From Emiliania huxleyi CCMP1516 (lineage: Eukaryota > Haptophyta > Isochrysidales > Noelaerhabdaceae), in contig NW_005200298.1 in assembly GCF_000372725.1 (NCBI RefSeq), positions 121,175 to 172,237 on the forward strand: 51,063 bases of DNA. Direction: 5' to 3'. Below are positions 19,678 to 30,211 of the stretch, piece after piece. Made by a program: the position numbers and the translations under genes. How positions within the stretch are numbered: position 1 is the stretch's first letter; each line of letters begins with the position of its first letter. Below the pieces are notes generated by a model that was not told where the DNA came from, did no database searches, and was given only the letters and a program-made list of their open reading frames with translations.

Positions 19678-20411
19678 ATGAACCGGGGATCCATGAAAAA
19701 CCTCATGGCGGGATCCGTGAAAACCCTTATGGCGGGGTTATCCTCGAAACGCCTCGACAACACCCCGCTGCTGAAGAGGCCGCTGGTGCAGGCACAGCAG
19801 ATGCGCTGCCTCGCGCTGATCAGCCACAACAACATGAAGGGCGCGAGGAGGGGGCATTCCTCCCCTCTCCCTCTTTCTACCCTGACAATCTTCCGGAGCC
19901 TGCAGGCGCGATGAAGGAGTTCGTCATCAGACACCAGGCGACGCTCCGCCGCTTCCGGCTGACAGGCGCCGCCTAGCCTGTGGCAGCGTGTATGCTCGAA
20001 CGCTGATTGCGAGAGCGCGACATGGTCGTTGTGTAGGCACCAACTCGACAATGACGATGCTCAAGTCGGTGAGTCGTCCACGCTTCCATCCCTCCTCCCC
20101 TCTCCCTCCCTCCCTCTTCCCCTCTCCCCTCTGGCCGCCCTTTAGGCGCCCCGAATTTCCCGCAAGAGGCACACCTCGCGAAAGTCCCGAGCTTTCGCTC
20201 ACGCTGTCATACAGGTTCTCGGGGAGAACTGTGCCTGGGGCCCCACCTGCTCGAGTGGCCCCCTTGGAGGCGACATTTGTGAGTGTGAACCCGGGCCCGC
20301 ATGTCATGTCTATTGGATGTCCACTCGTTTTCATACGTAGGCGACGCTGAGGTGGGCGCGCTGATGTGTGTCGACGACTTGGGCGGCATGATTTTCTTTA
20401 CGGATCCGCTC
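19678..20411 (+). CDS. Methylglyoxal-synthase-like protein, copy 2, cut by gap
   Basis: Second MGS-like gene in tandem. Exons 19678-19840, 19906-19965, 20037-20068, 20215-20269 and 20341 into the assembly gap at 20412. The N-terminus has a repeated MKNLMAG/VKTLMAG segment, perhaps a targeting peptide. The domain keeps RCLALISHNNMKGAMKEF, LTGTNSTM, SSGPLGGDAEVGALMCVDDLGGMIFFTDP, so unlike copy 1 it retains the early His and the TGT phosphate loop and looks closer to a working enzyme. Introns 19841-19905, 19966-20036 and 20270-20340 are GC-AG; 20069-20214 is GT-AG. Intron and exon starts share GCGCGA, GCGCC/GCACC and GCGAC at the three GC sites. The 3' end lies in or beyond the gap; nothing resembling the final helix is seen after it. 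Confidence 0.75.
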
Positions 20412-20511
20412 NNNNNNNNNNNNNNNNNNNNNNNNNNNNNNNNNNNNNNNNNNNNNNNNNNNNNNNNNNNNNNNNNNNNNNNNNNNNNNNNNNNNNNNNN
20501 NNNNNNNNNNN
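20412..20511. other. Assembly gap of 100 N
   Basis: Run of exactly 100 N, most likely a placeholder of unknown true length, inside the second methylglyoxal-synthase-like gene. Confidence 0.99.
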
Positions 20512-21012
20512 TTCCCCAATCCAGGAGGGAGAGGACTCCCTTATGGGAAACGGGGAATTCCATTGCGGGAGTGAGGGATGGAACCCTTACGGGGGTTCTT
20601 TTTAGCGCTTATATTCCATATAACGTGTTCCCACAAATTATTTGGGGGGGGGGGGGGGGGGCTTGTCCTTGTGGGGGGCGCATTATGCTCTATGTGGCTG
20701 GGGCGTCGCGCGTCGGCACACGGGCCACGGCAGTCGGCACGCGGGAACTGTCTCTTCGCCCTCGGCTCTCCGCTCCGTCAGTATAACTTGGCAACTCGGG
20801 CTCACACGCCCTGTGTTTCGTGAGGAGGTGTGAGTACAGTTTTCAGTTGCACAAACGAACTGCAGAGGCCCCCAGAGCGGATTCCCAGAGCTTACGTAGA
20901 TTCATACCCTGAGCATTTGTACGGCCCCCGCGCAGACGCGAGCGCGGTGGCTAGAGCCTAGACAAAGCGGCGTGCCTGCCCCCCCCCCCCCACGCTGCGC
21001 CGGCCGGGGGCG
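20512..21012. other. Spacer after the gap, no gene
   Basis: Contains a G homopolymer (20643-20660), an AT-richer patch near 20590-20640 and a C run (20981-20990). No open frame of credible composition. Confidence 0.5.
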
Positions 21013-22197
21013 TCAGTCGCCATGGGCCGACGCCCGCCAGAGGCGGAGTGTGCCGTCGTCGCACCACGTGGCGACGAAACCGGTTACGAGGTTGCGGTGC
21101 GGATGGGAGACCACGCCGATCACGTCCTTTTCGTGCGCCTGCGGACGACCCGGCGGGGGCGAGCTCGACTGGTGATGGTGTGGTGGTGTTGGTTCGTGTG
21201 GTTGCGGCGGTGGCGGCTTGGTGGGTGGTGGTGGTGGTGGCGGCGGCGGCGGCGGCGGTGCGGTCGCGGCGGCGGCTTGGTGGTGGTGGTGGTGTGGTGG
21301 TGGTGGCGGCGGCAGCGGCAGCGGTGTGCCCTCTCGACTCGTCCTCGGGTGGGCTCGCGGCTAGATCTGGGCCACATCTCTCGACATGGCCTCGGGCAGA
21401 CCTTGGCCGAAGGGCGAACCTCTCTTGCCAAGGGGAGGCTCAGGCCGGGCCCTTGCTCTCTCGACCAGATCTCGGCTGCATCTCGGCTGCATCTCGGCTG
21501 CATCTCGGGCAACTCTCGCGCCTTGAGCAAGTGGCCGAGCTCGCCCTTTCCGAGGTCGAAGGAGTAAAGGACGCCGTCCTCAGCCACGGCGTGCACCCAC
21601 CTGCCCACAAGGTCGAGGCTCCGCTCTAGAGGCGCGGCCCGCAGCGCGCTCACCGCGAATCGGAGTGCGCGCACCTAGCCGCGTCTTCTCGGCCTCCGCC
21701 CTCGCCTCCAATACCGCCGACGCAAGCGCGGGCGCCACAAGCCCAGCCGCCGCCGCCGCCGCCGCCACAAGCCCAGCCGCCGCCGCCGCCGCCGCCACCG
21801 CCGCCGCCTCCGCCTTGGCCGTCGCCTCTAGCTCACGCCACTTCCTGTCCTCCGCTGCTGCCTCGCGCCGCGCCTGCGCCTCGGCCTCTCGTCGCGACGC
21901 CTCTTCCACCTCTTGCCTCGCAGCCTCCGCCGCCAACGTGCGCCGCTCCACTGCCGCCGCCGCAAGATCTTTCGCGGCGTCCGAAACGACCCTCGCTATC
22001 AACTCCTCGGCTAGGCAGGCACCGGCGCGCTCCATCGCTTGAACCCTTGCCGCCTCTGCTGCCGCCTCGGCACGCGCAGCCGGCTCCGCCTCCTCGCGCG
22101 CTTCCTCCACCGCCAGCCAATCGGCTGGCGCCGCCGCTGCCACCTGGCCCGCTAGCGCGCACTCTTGAGATGCGTCCGCACCCTGCGCCTCCTGCAT
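21013..22197 (-). CDS. Coiled-coil protein ending in a SMU1-like WD40 blade
   Basis: Proposed exons 22197-21814, 21674-21522 and 21138-21013, 220 residues. The ATG at 22197 opens an Ala/Glu/Arg-rich coiled coil (about 125 residues, for example [23 protein letters not shown]). The second exon gives [21 protein letters not shown] and the third [17 protein letters not shown]...[14 protein letters not shown], which matches the last WD40 repeat and C-terminus of SMU1-type splicing proteins. The other six WD repeats and the LisH/CTLH N-terminus are absent, so this is a fusion of a fragment or a degenerate copy. Introns 21675-21813 and 21139-21521 are GC-AG; the first holds GCC runs, the second four 11-bp GAGATGCAGCC units and long GGT runs. 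If the first intron is wrong, the two parts are simply out of frame. Confidence 0.5.
21180..21330 (+). repeat. GGT/GGC trinucleotide tract in intron
   Basis: Irregular run of TGG, GGT and GGC triplets within the proposed intron 21139-21521. Confidence 0.85.
21468..21512 (+). repeat. 11-bp tandem repeat in intron
   Basis: Four units of ATCTCGGCTGC (reverse GCAGCCGAGAT), in the intron just downstream of its 5' splice site on the minus strand. The same motif, GAGATGC(A/C)GCC, forms the array at 29536-29582. Confidence 0.9.
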
Positions 22198-22265
22198 CGC
22201 CGGCACGGGGCACCGCGCACACGCGTGGGTTACAACTTACAAATTGCCACCGAGGGTAGCTCAGC

Positions 22266-25200
22266 TCAGGCGACGCCCACGGCCTCCTCCTCCTCCTCCT
22301 CCTCCTCCTCCTCCACGCCCGCCCACAGGTCCGGCCGCACCCCGTTCTTCACGATGTCGGAGGCTTGCCAGTGGTCGGTGATCCCCTGGATGAAGTCCGA
22401 GCGGACGATCTTGCCGCGCAGTTCGTTCCGCGGAGCGTGCGCCGCCGCGTCGGCCGCGCCGGCGCCCGCACCGCCGGCGTCGCTGTCGATGCGCAGGTAG
22501 GTGCCCTCGACGTATCCGTCGCCGTAGGCCGACTGCATCTCGAGGAGCTCGAGGAGCTCGTCCTTGGAGGCGAAGGTCCGGCGCGCGAGCGTGCGCACGA
22601 CGGGGATCTCGAGGCCGGCGAGCCGGCGGTTCCGCTCGCTCGCCGAGACGAAGGTGCCCGTGCGCTTGTTGTAGATGTCGAAGGCGAGGAAGTAGCCGGG
22701 CAGCTTGCTGTACTTGACCGAGTGCTGCGCGACGCACCACTCCCCGAAGAGGACCTCGACCTCGGGCTCGAGGAGGCTGCACAGCGCCCAGCCGTGCTCC
22801 TCCAGCCAACCCGCGAGCGGCTTGAACTGCGCGTGCGACTGCGGGTTGACGAAGTGCGAGCGGTTCTGACAACGGAACTGGTAGTCCGCCGTGAGGGAGA
22901 TGCCGAGGTTCGCGCCGTCGACCTTCTCCTCCGCGACGACCGTCGTGACGCCGTCGAAGAAGCGCCGCGCGTCCGCGTCATCCATCAGCAGGTCGTCGCG
23001 CGTCACGGCGGTGCCGCCCGTGTTGACGATGTGCCGCGTGCGCGGGAACTTGAAGAGGCCGAGCGGCGCGGCCTCGGCGGGCGCGGCGCCCCAGCTCGAG
23101 AGGAGGGCGTCCGCCTCCGCCGCGCTGCGCACGACGTGCCAGCGGAACCCTTCGGCGTCCGCCGAGGCCGCGGCCGCGCCGCCGCCGGCTCGGAGCTTCT
23201 CGACGGCGGGTGGTAGCTCGAGCGCCTTGGCCATCGACTCGACCGCGGGGCGACCGTGGCCGTACGGGATGCTCGGATGGTCGGTGCGTCCCGCGACGCG
23301 CTCGATGCAGGTGCGCTTGTCGGTGTCGAAGAAGACAGCGACGCACGCGCCGCCGCCGCCGCCGCCGCCGCCGCGCTTGCCTGGAGCGCCCCTCCCGACA
23401 ATCTCGAGCAGCGTGCGCCGGTCGGCCGGCTTCACGTTGCATCGGTCGACCACGACGCGCGACTCCGCGCCGCCCCCGCACGCACGAGAGAGCGCCTCTT
23501 CGAACGCGCGGCGGCCGCCGACCTCGTCCGAATCGAGCGCCACCCATGACTTGTGCGACGCGGCGAGCGCCCGAGCGAACGTCGACTTGCCGCAGCCGGG
23601 CAGCCCGACGAGCGCCACGAACGAAGGCACCTGCGGACCGAGGCGGCCCTGCCCGCCGCGACTGTCCGCTGCCGACGCCGACGCCGACGCTGGCGCTGAC
23701 GCCGACGCCGACGCCGACGCCGACGCCTCCGCTGCCGACGCCTCCGCTGCCGCCGCCTCCACCGGCAGCGCCTCCACCGGTGGCGCTACCGCCGCCGGCG
23801 CCGCCGCCGGGGCCGCCGCCGCCTCCGCCTTCTCCTTGGCCTTGGCGAGGCACGCGCGTCCCTTGTCCCAGTCGGGGCGCAAGCTCACGCACGCCTCAAA
23901 CTCGCCGACGGCCGTCGCCCAATCGCGTCGCTTCGCCGCGTCCGCCGCGCCCTCGCCGCGCGTCCTCCACTCGGCGAGCGTCGCCTCGTCGTACTTGGAC
24001 GCGCCGCGGCCGTACGCCTCGCTCAGGTTTCGCTGCGGCGGCAGCGGCGCCGCCGCCGCGTCACCCTCGTTGGCGTCGGTCGCGTCGTCGGTCGCGGAAG
24101 AGCCGCCCGTCGCGTCGATTTTCGCGCCGAGCTGCCGAAGCCGCACGACGATGGCCGCGATGTTGCGCGCGTCGTCGATGCCGAGGTGGTGCCGGCCGAC
24201 GAGCGGCAGTTGGAGTTGGCGGAGCATCTTGTCCATGCCGCCCGCCTTGGCCCCGGTGTGGGCGGTGAAGGGCTTCTTCACGTTGCAGTAGCGCTTGAGG
24301 ACGGGCGGCACCTGCAGCCGCTTGCGCGCGCACTCGCGCGGAAGCATGGCCGAGAGGTCGGGCTCGCCACACGTGACCGGCAGCACGCTGGACACGTCGT
24401 CCGTGCCGAGGACGCTCGGTAGCCACGCGCTGAACTGCTTGAGAACGGCGGGGAGGGTCGGCGCGCCTTCGACCATCTCCTGCGTGATGGACGTCAGCTC
24501 AGTGCAGAAGGCACCCACGGGCCGGCCGACGGGCTTGACGAGCGAGCGGAACTCGCCGAGCGTGGCGAGCGTGTGCGCGTCGACGAGCACGCACGGGAAC
24601 TCGATAATCTCGGACCACTGGCTCTGCGTCGGGTCGTTACGCTCGCACGTCGCCTCGAAATCGAGTACCAGGTAGTGGCTCCAGCGGTGCGACGCGGGTG
24701 GTGGCGGAGGCGCCTCGGACGGCGGCTTGGCGGAACGCCGGGCCTGCTGCAGCGCGCGCCGTTCCGCCTTGCTCGAGTTGTGCCGATTGAGCCGACTCGC
24801 TGGCTCCGCCTCGGTCGTGGGCGGTGGCGCCTCCGCCTCCGCCGCCGCCGTTGCCACTCCCGCCGCCGCTTCACCCTCGTCGGCTGCTAGCAGGCGGATC
24901 ACTTGCGCGCGCTGCTCGTCGAAGAGAGCCACGCACGCCGCACCGTCGGCGCTCGGCTCGTAGCCGCTGCGGGACGCGAAGCACGGCTGCTCGCGCAGGT
25001 CGTGCAGCGCCTGGTACGTGGAGAGCGCGCGAGGGCCGTCGAGGCCGTGCACGAGGCCGAGCAGGAGGCTGCAGACGGTGCCCGTGCGGCCGTGGCCGCC
25101 GCGACAGTGGATGTAGAGCGTCTCGCCGTCGGCGAGGCGCTGGAGGAGCGACAGCACGAGACGCGCCACGAGCGCGTCGTCGGTCGTGCACTGGTCGACG

Positions 25201-25547
25201 ATCGGCAGCGACATGAAGCGGGCGGATGGAGTCAGCTTCGTCACGCCGCTGTCGTACGGTGGGCTCTCGCCCTTGGTTTGCAGGCTGACGAACGTCGTGA
25301 CGCCAGCGCCGCATAGGAGCTTCAGATTATCGTGCGGCCTCTCGCCGCACAGGATGCGGCCCGGGACGATCCAGTTCGAGCGCGGCGTCGGCCCTCGGAA
25401 GGCGGCGCACGCGGCTTCGTATTGGGGGCTCCAGGCACGCGAGGCGAGCGAGGCGAGAGGAGGCAAGGGCGGCGCGGTCGGCACCGGCGGCATGTCCTCT
25501 TCCGACGCCGCGTCGAGCAGCGCGCGTGGGACTCGGTGATGCGCCAT
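22266..25547 (-). CDS. Phosphatase-exonuclease-kinase-RNA ligase fusion, RNA repair enzyme
   Basis: One uninterrupted 1093-residue frame, ATG at 25547. Domains in order: (1) cysteine phosphatase of the dual-specificity type, about 55-220, with [10 protein letters not shown] (Cys148, Arg154); (2) DEDDh 3'-5' exonuclease of ERI1 type, about 290-475, with LDFEAT (Asp296, Glu298), Asp397 and [11 protein letters not shown] (His454, Asp459); (3) a single TPR-like hairpin, about 523-575, then an Ala/Ser/Pro linker; (4) P-loop kinase, about 640-770, with GLPGCGKST (Lys654), LDSDE and VVVDRCN; (5) RNA ligase, about 830-1075, with motif I KVDGAN (Lys875), FLAFDIYN (III), VEGTYLR (IV) and KIVRSDF (V). 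All key residues are present. Poly-Glu tail. Kinase, phosphatase and ligase are the activities used to heal and seal broken RNA; the exonuclease could trim ends. No introns, unlike its neighbours. No targeting signal seen. Confidence 0.88.
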   Translation of the reverse strand: MAHHRVPRALLDAASEEDMPPVPTAPPLPPLASLASRAWSPQYEAACAAFRGPTPRSNWIVPGRILCGERPHDNLKLLCGAGVTTFVSLQTKGESPPYDSGVTKLTPSARFMSLPIVDQCTTDDALVARLVLSLLQRLADGETLYIHCRGGHGRTGTVCSLLLGLVHGLDGPRALSTYQALHDLREQPCFASRSGYEPSADGAACVALFDEQRAQVIRLLAADEGEAAAGVATAAAEAEAPPPTTEAEPASRLNRHNSSKAERRALQQARRSAKPPSEAPPPPPASHRWSHYLVLDFEATCERNDPTQSQWSEIIEFPCVLVDAHTLATLGEFRSLVKPVGRPVGAFCTELTSITQEMVEGAPTLPAVLKQFSAWLPSVLGTDDVSSVLPVTCGEPDLSAMLPRECARKRLQVPPVLKRYCNVKKPFTAHTGAKAGGMDKMLRQLQLPLVGRHHLGIDDARNIAAIVVRLRQLGAKIDATGGSSATDDATDANEGDAAAAPLPPQRNLSEAYGRGASKYDEATLAEWRTRGEGAADAAKRRDWATAVGEFEACVSLRPDWDKGRACLAKAKEKAEAAAAPAAAPAAVAPPVEALPVEAAAAEASAAEASASASASASAPASASASAADSRGGQGRLGPQVPSFVALVGLPGCGKSTFARALAASHKSWVALDSDEVGGRRAFEEALSRACGGGAESRVVVDRCNVKPADRRTLLEIVGRGAPGKRGGGGGGGGACVAVFFDTDKRTCIERVAGRTDHPSIPYGHGRPAVESMAKALELPPAVEKLRAGGGAAAASADAEGFRWHVVRSAAEADALLSSWGAAPAEAAPLGLFKFPRTRHIVNTGGTAVTRDDLLMDDADARRFFDGVTTVVAEEKVDGANLGISLTADYQFRCQNRSHFVNPQSHAQFKPLAGWLEEHGWALCSLLEPEVEVLFGEWCVAQHSVKYSKLPGYFLAFDIYNKRTGTFVSASERNRRLAGLEIPVVRTLARRTFASKDELLELLEMQSAYGDGYVEGTYLRIDSDAGGAGAGAADAAAHAPRNELRGKIVRSDFIQGITDHWQASDIVKNGVRPDLWAGVEEEEEEEEEEAVGVA

Positions 25548-25702
25548 TTGCTTCTGCGAGAGCGAGCTCTTCGGCCACAGGGACGCGACGAGGACGGGAC
25601 CTTCACAGCCTTGTTATTGAGAAGAAAATACCTCCTATGGCGCTTCACACATGATGCCCCCGCCACCTTTGCAAGCACACAGTTCATGCCCGCATCGACA
25701 TC

Positions 25703-26708
25703 CTACGCGAGTACCCCATCCCTTGGCCTGGGGCTGCCCTTGCCGACACCATTCGCACCCTTCTTCTTGCCGACCTTGCCCTTCCGCTGCATCTTCTTGC
25801 TCTTGGTCCGCTGCGCAGCTTCCTCCTCAGCGAGCAAGGAGGCGGCGGCGGCCGCTGCCGCCGCCTCTGCCGCTAAACCATCGGCCTCGGAGGGGTTTGC
25901 CCGTGGCGAGCTGTGGCCAGCCTCCGCCTGCGAGTTGCGCTGCTGCCGCCGCCGGAGCCGCTCGACAGTTCCACTGCCGTTGCGACGGGGCGTGCTCGCC
26001 TCCTTTAGACCTCAAATGTGCGCGTTGAGGTCCGCCATCTTCTTCTCCATCTGCTGCTTTTCAGCCTCAAGCATAGCCTTTCTTCCCGCGAAGTGAGCCG
26101 TCTGCTTATGCTCCTCCTGCTGCGGCTTCATATTGCGCGAGCTTGACCCGCAATTCCGCTAGCCATGAAGCTTCGCTGCTAGAGCACGTGGCTTCTAGCG
26201 TCTCCAACTCGGCCAGCCGGGCGTCTGTCTCTGCCTCCATCACCGCCGTCAGCGTTGGCCCCGCGGCCAGTTGCATCACAGACCTACCCTCTGAGTCGAG
26301 TTCTGCGTGTCTGCCCCCGCCTGCAGCAAGCGGCGCACCACGGCGAGATGGCTGTGCTGGGCGGCGATCATCAACGCGGTGCCGCCGCAGCAATTCTGGT
26401 TTCTGCTGGTCCGCATCCGCGCCGTGCCGAATCAGCAGGTCGGCCACCTTCTCGTGGCCGTTGTCGGCGGCAGACATCAGCGCGGTGTCGCCATCGGTGT
26501 CCTGATGGGTGATGTTTGCGCCAGCTTGCACCAGGATATTGACCAGCCGCTCGTGGCCGTGGGAGGCTGCGAACATCAGCGCGGTTCCACCGCCCAACGT
26601 CGAGTTGACACGGCCGTTGCCGTCGAGCCACGCCCGCACGGCTCCCTCGTCGCCTCGGCAGTTCGCGTCGACGAAATCTTCTCCCAGCCCCTCTCTCTCG
26701 CGCGGCAA
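25703..26708 (-). pseudogene. Ankyrin-repeat gene with several frame breaks
   Basis: From about 26708 the frame encodes ankyrin repeats (GGGTALMFAASHGHERLVNILVQ, then DTALMSAADNGHEKVADLL). Near 26385 the next repeat (GTALMIAAQHSHLAVVRRLL) continues in another frame, and near 26305 coding returns to the first frame, as EGRSVMQLAAG and a coiled coil (RLAELETLEATCSSSEA). About 26125 a further shift gives MKPQQEEHKQTAHFAGRKAMLEAEKQQMEKKM, and after a stop near 26012 an Ala/Lys-rich tail (KSKKMQRKGKVGKKKG) runs to a stop at 25703. No splice sites fit the first two changes; they look like compensating single-base indels, through decay or assembly error. No ATG is found at the start. Ankyrin arrays bind proteins; no specific role can be given. 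Confidence 0.6.
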
Positions 26709-27654
26709 ATCCGGTCGGCGTGCCGTTTCGTTAACCCTTCTTTTGCGTTTGATTGCTTAGCCTGTGGGTTAGGTGTATTGTTGGCAAAACAAGACAGAGC
26801 TCACACAGAATCACAGCGGGAGGAAAGCGGCGAGTTGCAATTCCTGGGGTCCTTGTGGCGGGCCACCCTGTCCAGAGAGGCATGAGTGCCAATCTGGGGT
26901 CTCTCGACCGAGTCTATGAGTCCTGGGCTCCTGGCCGCTCCCGGTTGTGGCAGAGGTTATGGAACCAAGCGACGGAGATGGTGCGGGGGTACGGGTGTTC
27001 CAGGGGATCACGGTACGTTCACCTTCCAATCACAATCAAATCATACAGGACATACAGGACAGCTCACGAGGTGGCGCTAGGAGTGGGGTCGCGCGGACTG
27101 GCGCAGGCAGGGAAAGAAGGTGGGCGGGGCACAGGGATGGGGCCACAGAACTCACGAACTGACATCCCACCCCGCGCCGGGGGGCGGTAGCGCCGGGATA
27201 CTTTGGACCCGCAGCCTGGCAGACGCCAGGCCACAGACCCGCCGGCAGGCAGAGCCTTGCTTGAGTGATTGATATTGCTTGCTTGCTTGAGCCGCATCCG
27301 CGATCCGGCTCTCAGAAGAGGAGGGGGTACTAACATCGTGACAGCTGCCGACGGGATTACCACTGCGTGTCGTCCTCAATCGGATTCGTGTTCGCGAACT
27401 CATACCAAAGAAAAGAGAAATTTCGCTACGATGCAGACGACACGGTCATGAGATGCCGGTCTTGATTGTGGGTGGGGATCCATCAGGCTAGCCAGGAATC
27501 CAATGGCGCCCACCCTCGCCGCGCGGCCGTCTTTGCGCCGCCGCCACCGCCTGCTCCCCTCCACCCAGACTGCGCCGCCTGCGGCTTGGCGCGTCGCTCG
27601 AGTGCCCTCACCGCCTGCCCTCTCCGCTCCCAGGTGCTGCTGGCCGCGACCGGA
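26709..27654. other. Spacer between divergent ankyrin genes
   Basis: No gene recognised. Upstream of 27655 the frame is open and a CAG|GTG acceptor-like site (27630-27635) lies just before the ATG, so a 5' exon of the next gene could be hidden here. Confidence 0.4.
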
Positions 27655-29160
27655 ATGCGTACTCGAGCAAAGAGCCTGTGGGAAGCAGCGAGGCTCGGCG
27701 ACGCGAGCACGGTGCTGCGGCTGCTCTCCATCGGCGTCGACTGCGACTCGAGCGACAGCGGGGGCCACGTCCCGCTCTACCTCGCGTGCAAGGCGGGCCA
27801 CGAAGAAGTCGCGGTCCTGCTGCTTGCGGCATCGTGCAGGGTCTCGCCAGCAACCTCGCGCGGGCACACGCCGCTCTACGCGGCGTCGTACTTTGGCCAC
27901 GCTAAAATCGTATCTTCGCTCCTCGCTGCCGGCGCCAGCGTCGACCGGCGCACGCAGTCGGGCGCGACCGCGCTCTACGCCGCTTGCGCCAATGGGCATG
28001 TGGACGTCGCGGTGGCGCTCCTGGCGGGCGGCGCGCAGCCCGACTGCGCGGTGCAGCACGGAGTGACGCCGCTCTGGATCGCCGCCAAGCACTGCCACCT
28101 CGAGCTCGTCAACCTCCTCATCGCTGCCGGTGCGCGGGTCGACAGACCAAATGAGGCCGGCGTCGACCCTCTCTCAATCGCGTGCCACGAGGGGCACGTC
28201 GCCGCGGTGAGGATGCTCATCGGCGCCGGCGCCGCCGTGTCACGGCCCGCCGCCTCCGCCGCCACCGACCCCGCCGCCGCCTCCGCCTCGCTCCACGAGC
28301 CGCTCTACATCGCCTGCGCACGCGGCCACACGGCGTCGGCGCGGGCGCTGCTTGAGGCGGGCGCGGACGTGGACGCGGCGTCCCGCGACGGGTGGCCGCC
28401 CCTCTTCGTGGCAGCGCGAAACGGGCGGCTCGACTGCGTGCAGCTCTGCGCCGCGTGGGGCGCCTCCCGCCGCTGCTTTAGCCTTCCGAGGGCGCGTCGC
28501 GTACCGCTGCCCGAGCCGCCCCGGTTCGATTCCGGCCGCAAACGAGGTGGCTGGGACACGGTACATAGGCGGTGGAGCTACTCTCCGAGATGGACGATGA
28601 GGTCACCGCCTGGCTGCAGCGGACGCGCGAGTGGTGCGCGCGCCTAGAAGCGGACGCCGACTCTTGTCTTCCAACTACCGCTCGAGAGGACATGCCGCCG
28701 GGTTCAGCTCTCGTCCTCCCCGTTTTCACGCGGTGCTCCGAGTCCTCCGCACTATCCCGTGCTCCCGCCCCGAGGTTGGTGTACTCACGCCTACCGTAGG
28801 TGCACGCCCCTCCACCACCTGCACTGCCTCTCCGCCGGCCGCGCGCGCCGGCTGCTGCTCGACGGCGCAGGCGCGAGGCACTTGTCGGGAGGCAGTTGCG
28901 AGGCAGTTGCGAGGCAGAGGCGGAGGAGGGCGAGGCCGGGGAGCGTGCGAGGGGAAAGGGAGAAATTGGGAAAGGGAGGAGGAGCCGGGGGAGGAAAAAC
29001 CGAGGGAAATTAACGGCGCGCGTTTTCCCTTGTGGGGGCCCATTTTTTTCCCGCCCCCCCCCCCCCCCCCCCCGAGCAGACGTGCATGCGTGCACGCGGC
29101 CTGGCGCCCCCACGCCGGTGAGCCTCGCGCGCGGGCTGGAGGGCGGCTCGGACAGCGCAA
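27655..29160 (+). CDS. Ankyrin-repeat protein, 3' end unresolved
   Basis: ATG at 27655 (MRTRAKSLWEAARLGD) starts a run of at least eight ankyrin repeats with the usual TPLYAAS.FGH..IV..LL.AGA pattern to about 28437. Three further exons fit: 28569-28633 (AVELLSEMDDEVTAWLQRTRE), 28800-28870 (CTPLHHLHCLSAGRARRLLL) and from 29080 (DVHACTRPGAPTPVSLARGL). Introns: 28438-28568 and 28634-28799, both GT-AG, and 28871-29079, GC-AG, the last with a 20-base C run. Intron starts GTGCAGCTC and GTGCGCGCGCC echo the exon starts GTGGAGCTA and GTGCACGCCC. Phases agree through all joins. I cannot place the stop; coding-like signal fades after 29160. No signal peptide. The protein is probably a cytosolic binding scaffold. 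Confidence 0.65.
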
Positions 29161-29817
29161 GCAGGGGCGGTCTGCCTCCCTAGATGCACGCGAGGCGCCG
29201 TGGCGCGGGTCCCTCCCGTTGCTCCTCCCTCTCTCCCCTGCCAACCCACCCGCTCTACGCCGCCTCCCGCCACGCGCCCTTCCGCCGCGCATCCCCCCGT
29301 CGCGCGCCCTGCTGTCGCCCTCCCGTTGCGCGCCTCACGAACGGTGCGGTCAGCGGGCACAAGACGAGTCAGCCCGCGCCGTATGCCTTCGTCCCACTCC
29401 CGCTCGCCCGCGCCCAAGACCGCGCGTCCGGGCACCTTCCCTCCAGAGCTTGAGCCTCATCCCAACGGCAGGCGGCGGCTCCTCCTCGACCGACTCGCCC
29501 GCCGGGCTCGTCCTCCTCGCTGCCGCGCCGTGGTAGAGATGCAGCCGAGATGCCGCCGAGATGCCGCCGAGATGCCGCCGAGAGACCTCTCTCCAATCAC
29601 CACCTCTTCCCGGGAGGTTGCGCCCTGCTGACCCACCTAACAATCGACCGACCGACCTACAACCCACTTGCTGTCCCAGGTCGCCCTCCAACCACCGGCC
29701 TCTCTCTTCACACCTGCAAGCTGTGAACAGCGTCTCTTCACACCCACTGCTGTGAACAGGTCGCCCTCCAACCACCGCCTCTTCCCGGCGCCCGCCCGCC
29801 TCGCCGCTGCGACGCTG
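29161..29817. other. Repeat-rich spacer, no gene placed
   Basis: Holds the 11-bp array at 29536-29582 and a duplicated segment CAGGTCGCCCTCCAACCACC (about 29679 and 29758). The arrays resemble intron content, so an exon of a neighbouring gene may be missed. Confidence 0.4.
29536..29582 (+). repeat. 11-bp tandem repeat GAGATGCCGCC
   Basis: Four units of GAGATGC(A/C)GCC. The unit is nearly the same as in the intron at 21468-21512, although that lies on the other strand in an unrelated gene. Confidence 0.9.
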
Positions 29818-30128
29818 ATGCGCGTCGGCGCGCGCCACCACCCCATGCCGCCCCCCGCCCCTGCCCTCGCCGCCTTCTTCGCTCTCCTCGCCGCCGCCAC
29901 TCCCGCTTCCGCCGCCTCCGTCTCCGCTGCCCTTCCGCTCGCCCAGGGGCCGTTTGCACGTAGCCACTGAGCGGCGACGTTCGACCCGCGTCGCAGGCCA
30001 CGAGCTCGCCAACGAGCCTCGCTTCCGCGGCGTCGCGCAGGCCATCGTGGACGTGTGGCGCGGAGGCGAGCAGCGGCAGCAGAGCAGCCAGCAGCATTAG
30101 CATTAGCATTAGCATTAGCACTAGCATT

Positions 30129-30211
<83 letters not shown>

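Noticed and set aside
22365..24291. Several plus-strand frames of 280-466 codons
   Set aside because: All lie antisense to the four-domain RNA enzyme and have Arg/Ala/Val-rich shadow composition.
22266..25547. Idea that the four-domain enzyme is an assembly fusion of separate genes
   Set aside because: The frame is continuous through all linkers with no stop, and codon use does not change; still worth transcript confirmation.
28523..28533. GGTTCGATTCC, a tRNA B-box-like sequence
   Set aside because: No matching A box, anticodon stem or acceptor stem around it; it lies in a proposed intron of the ankyrin gene.
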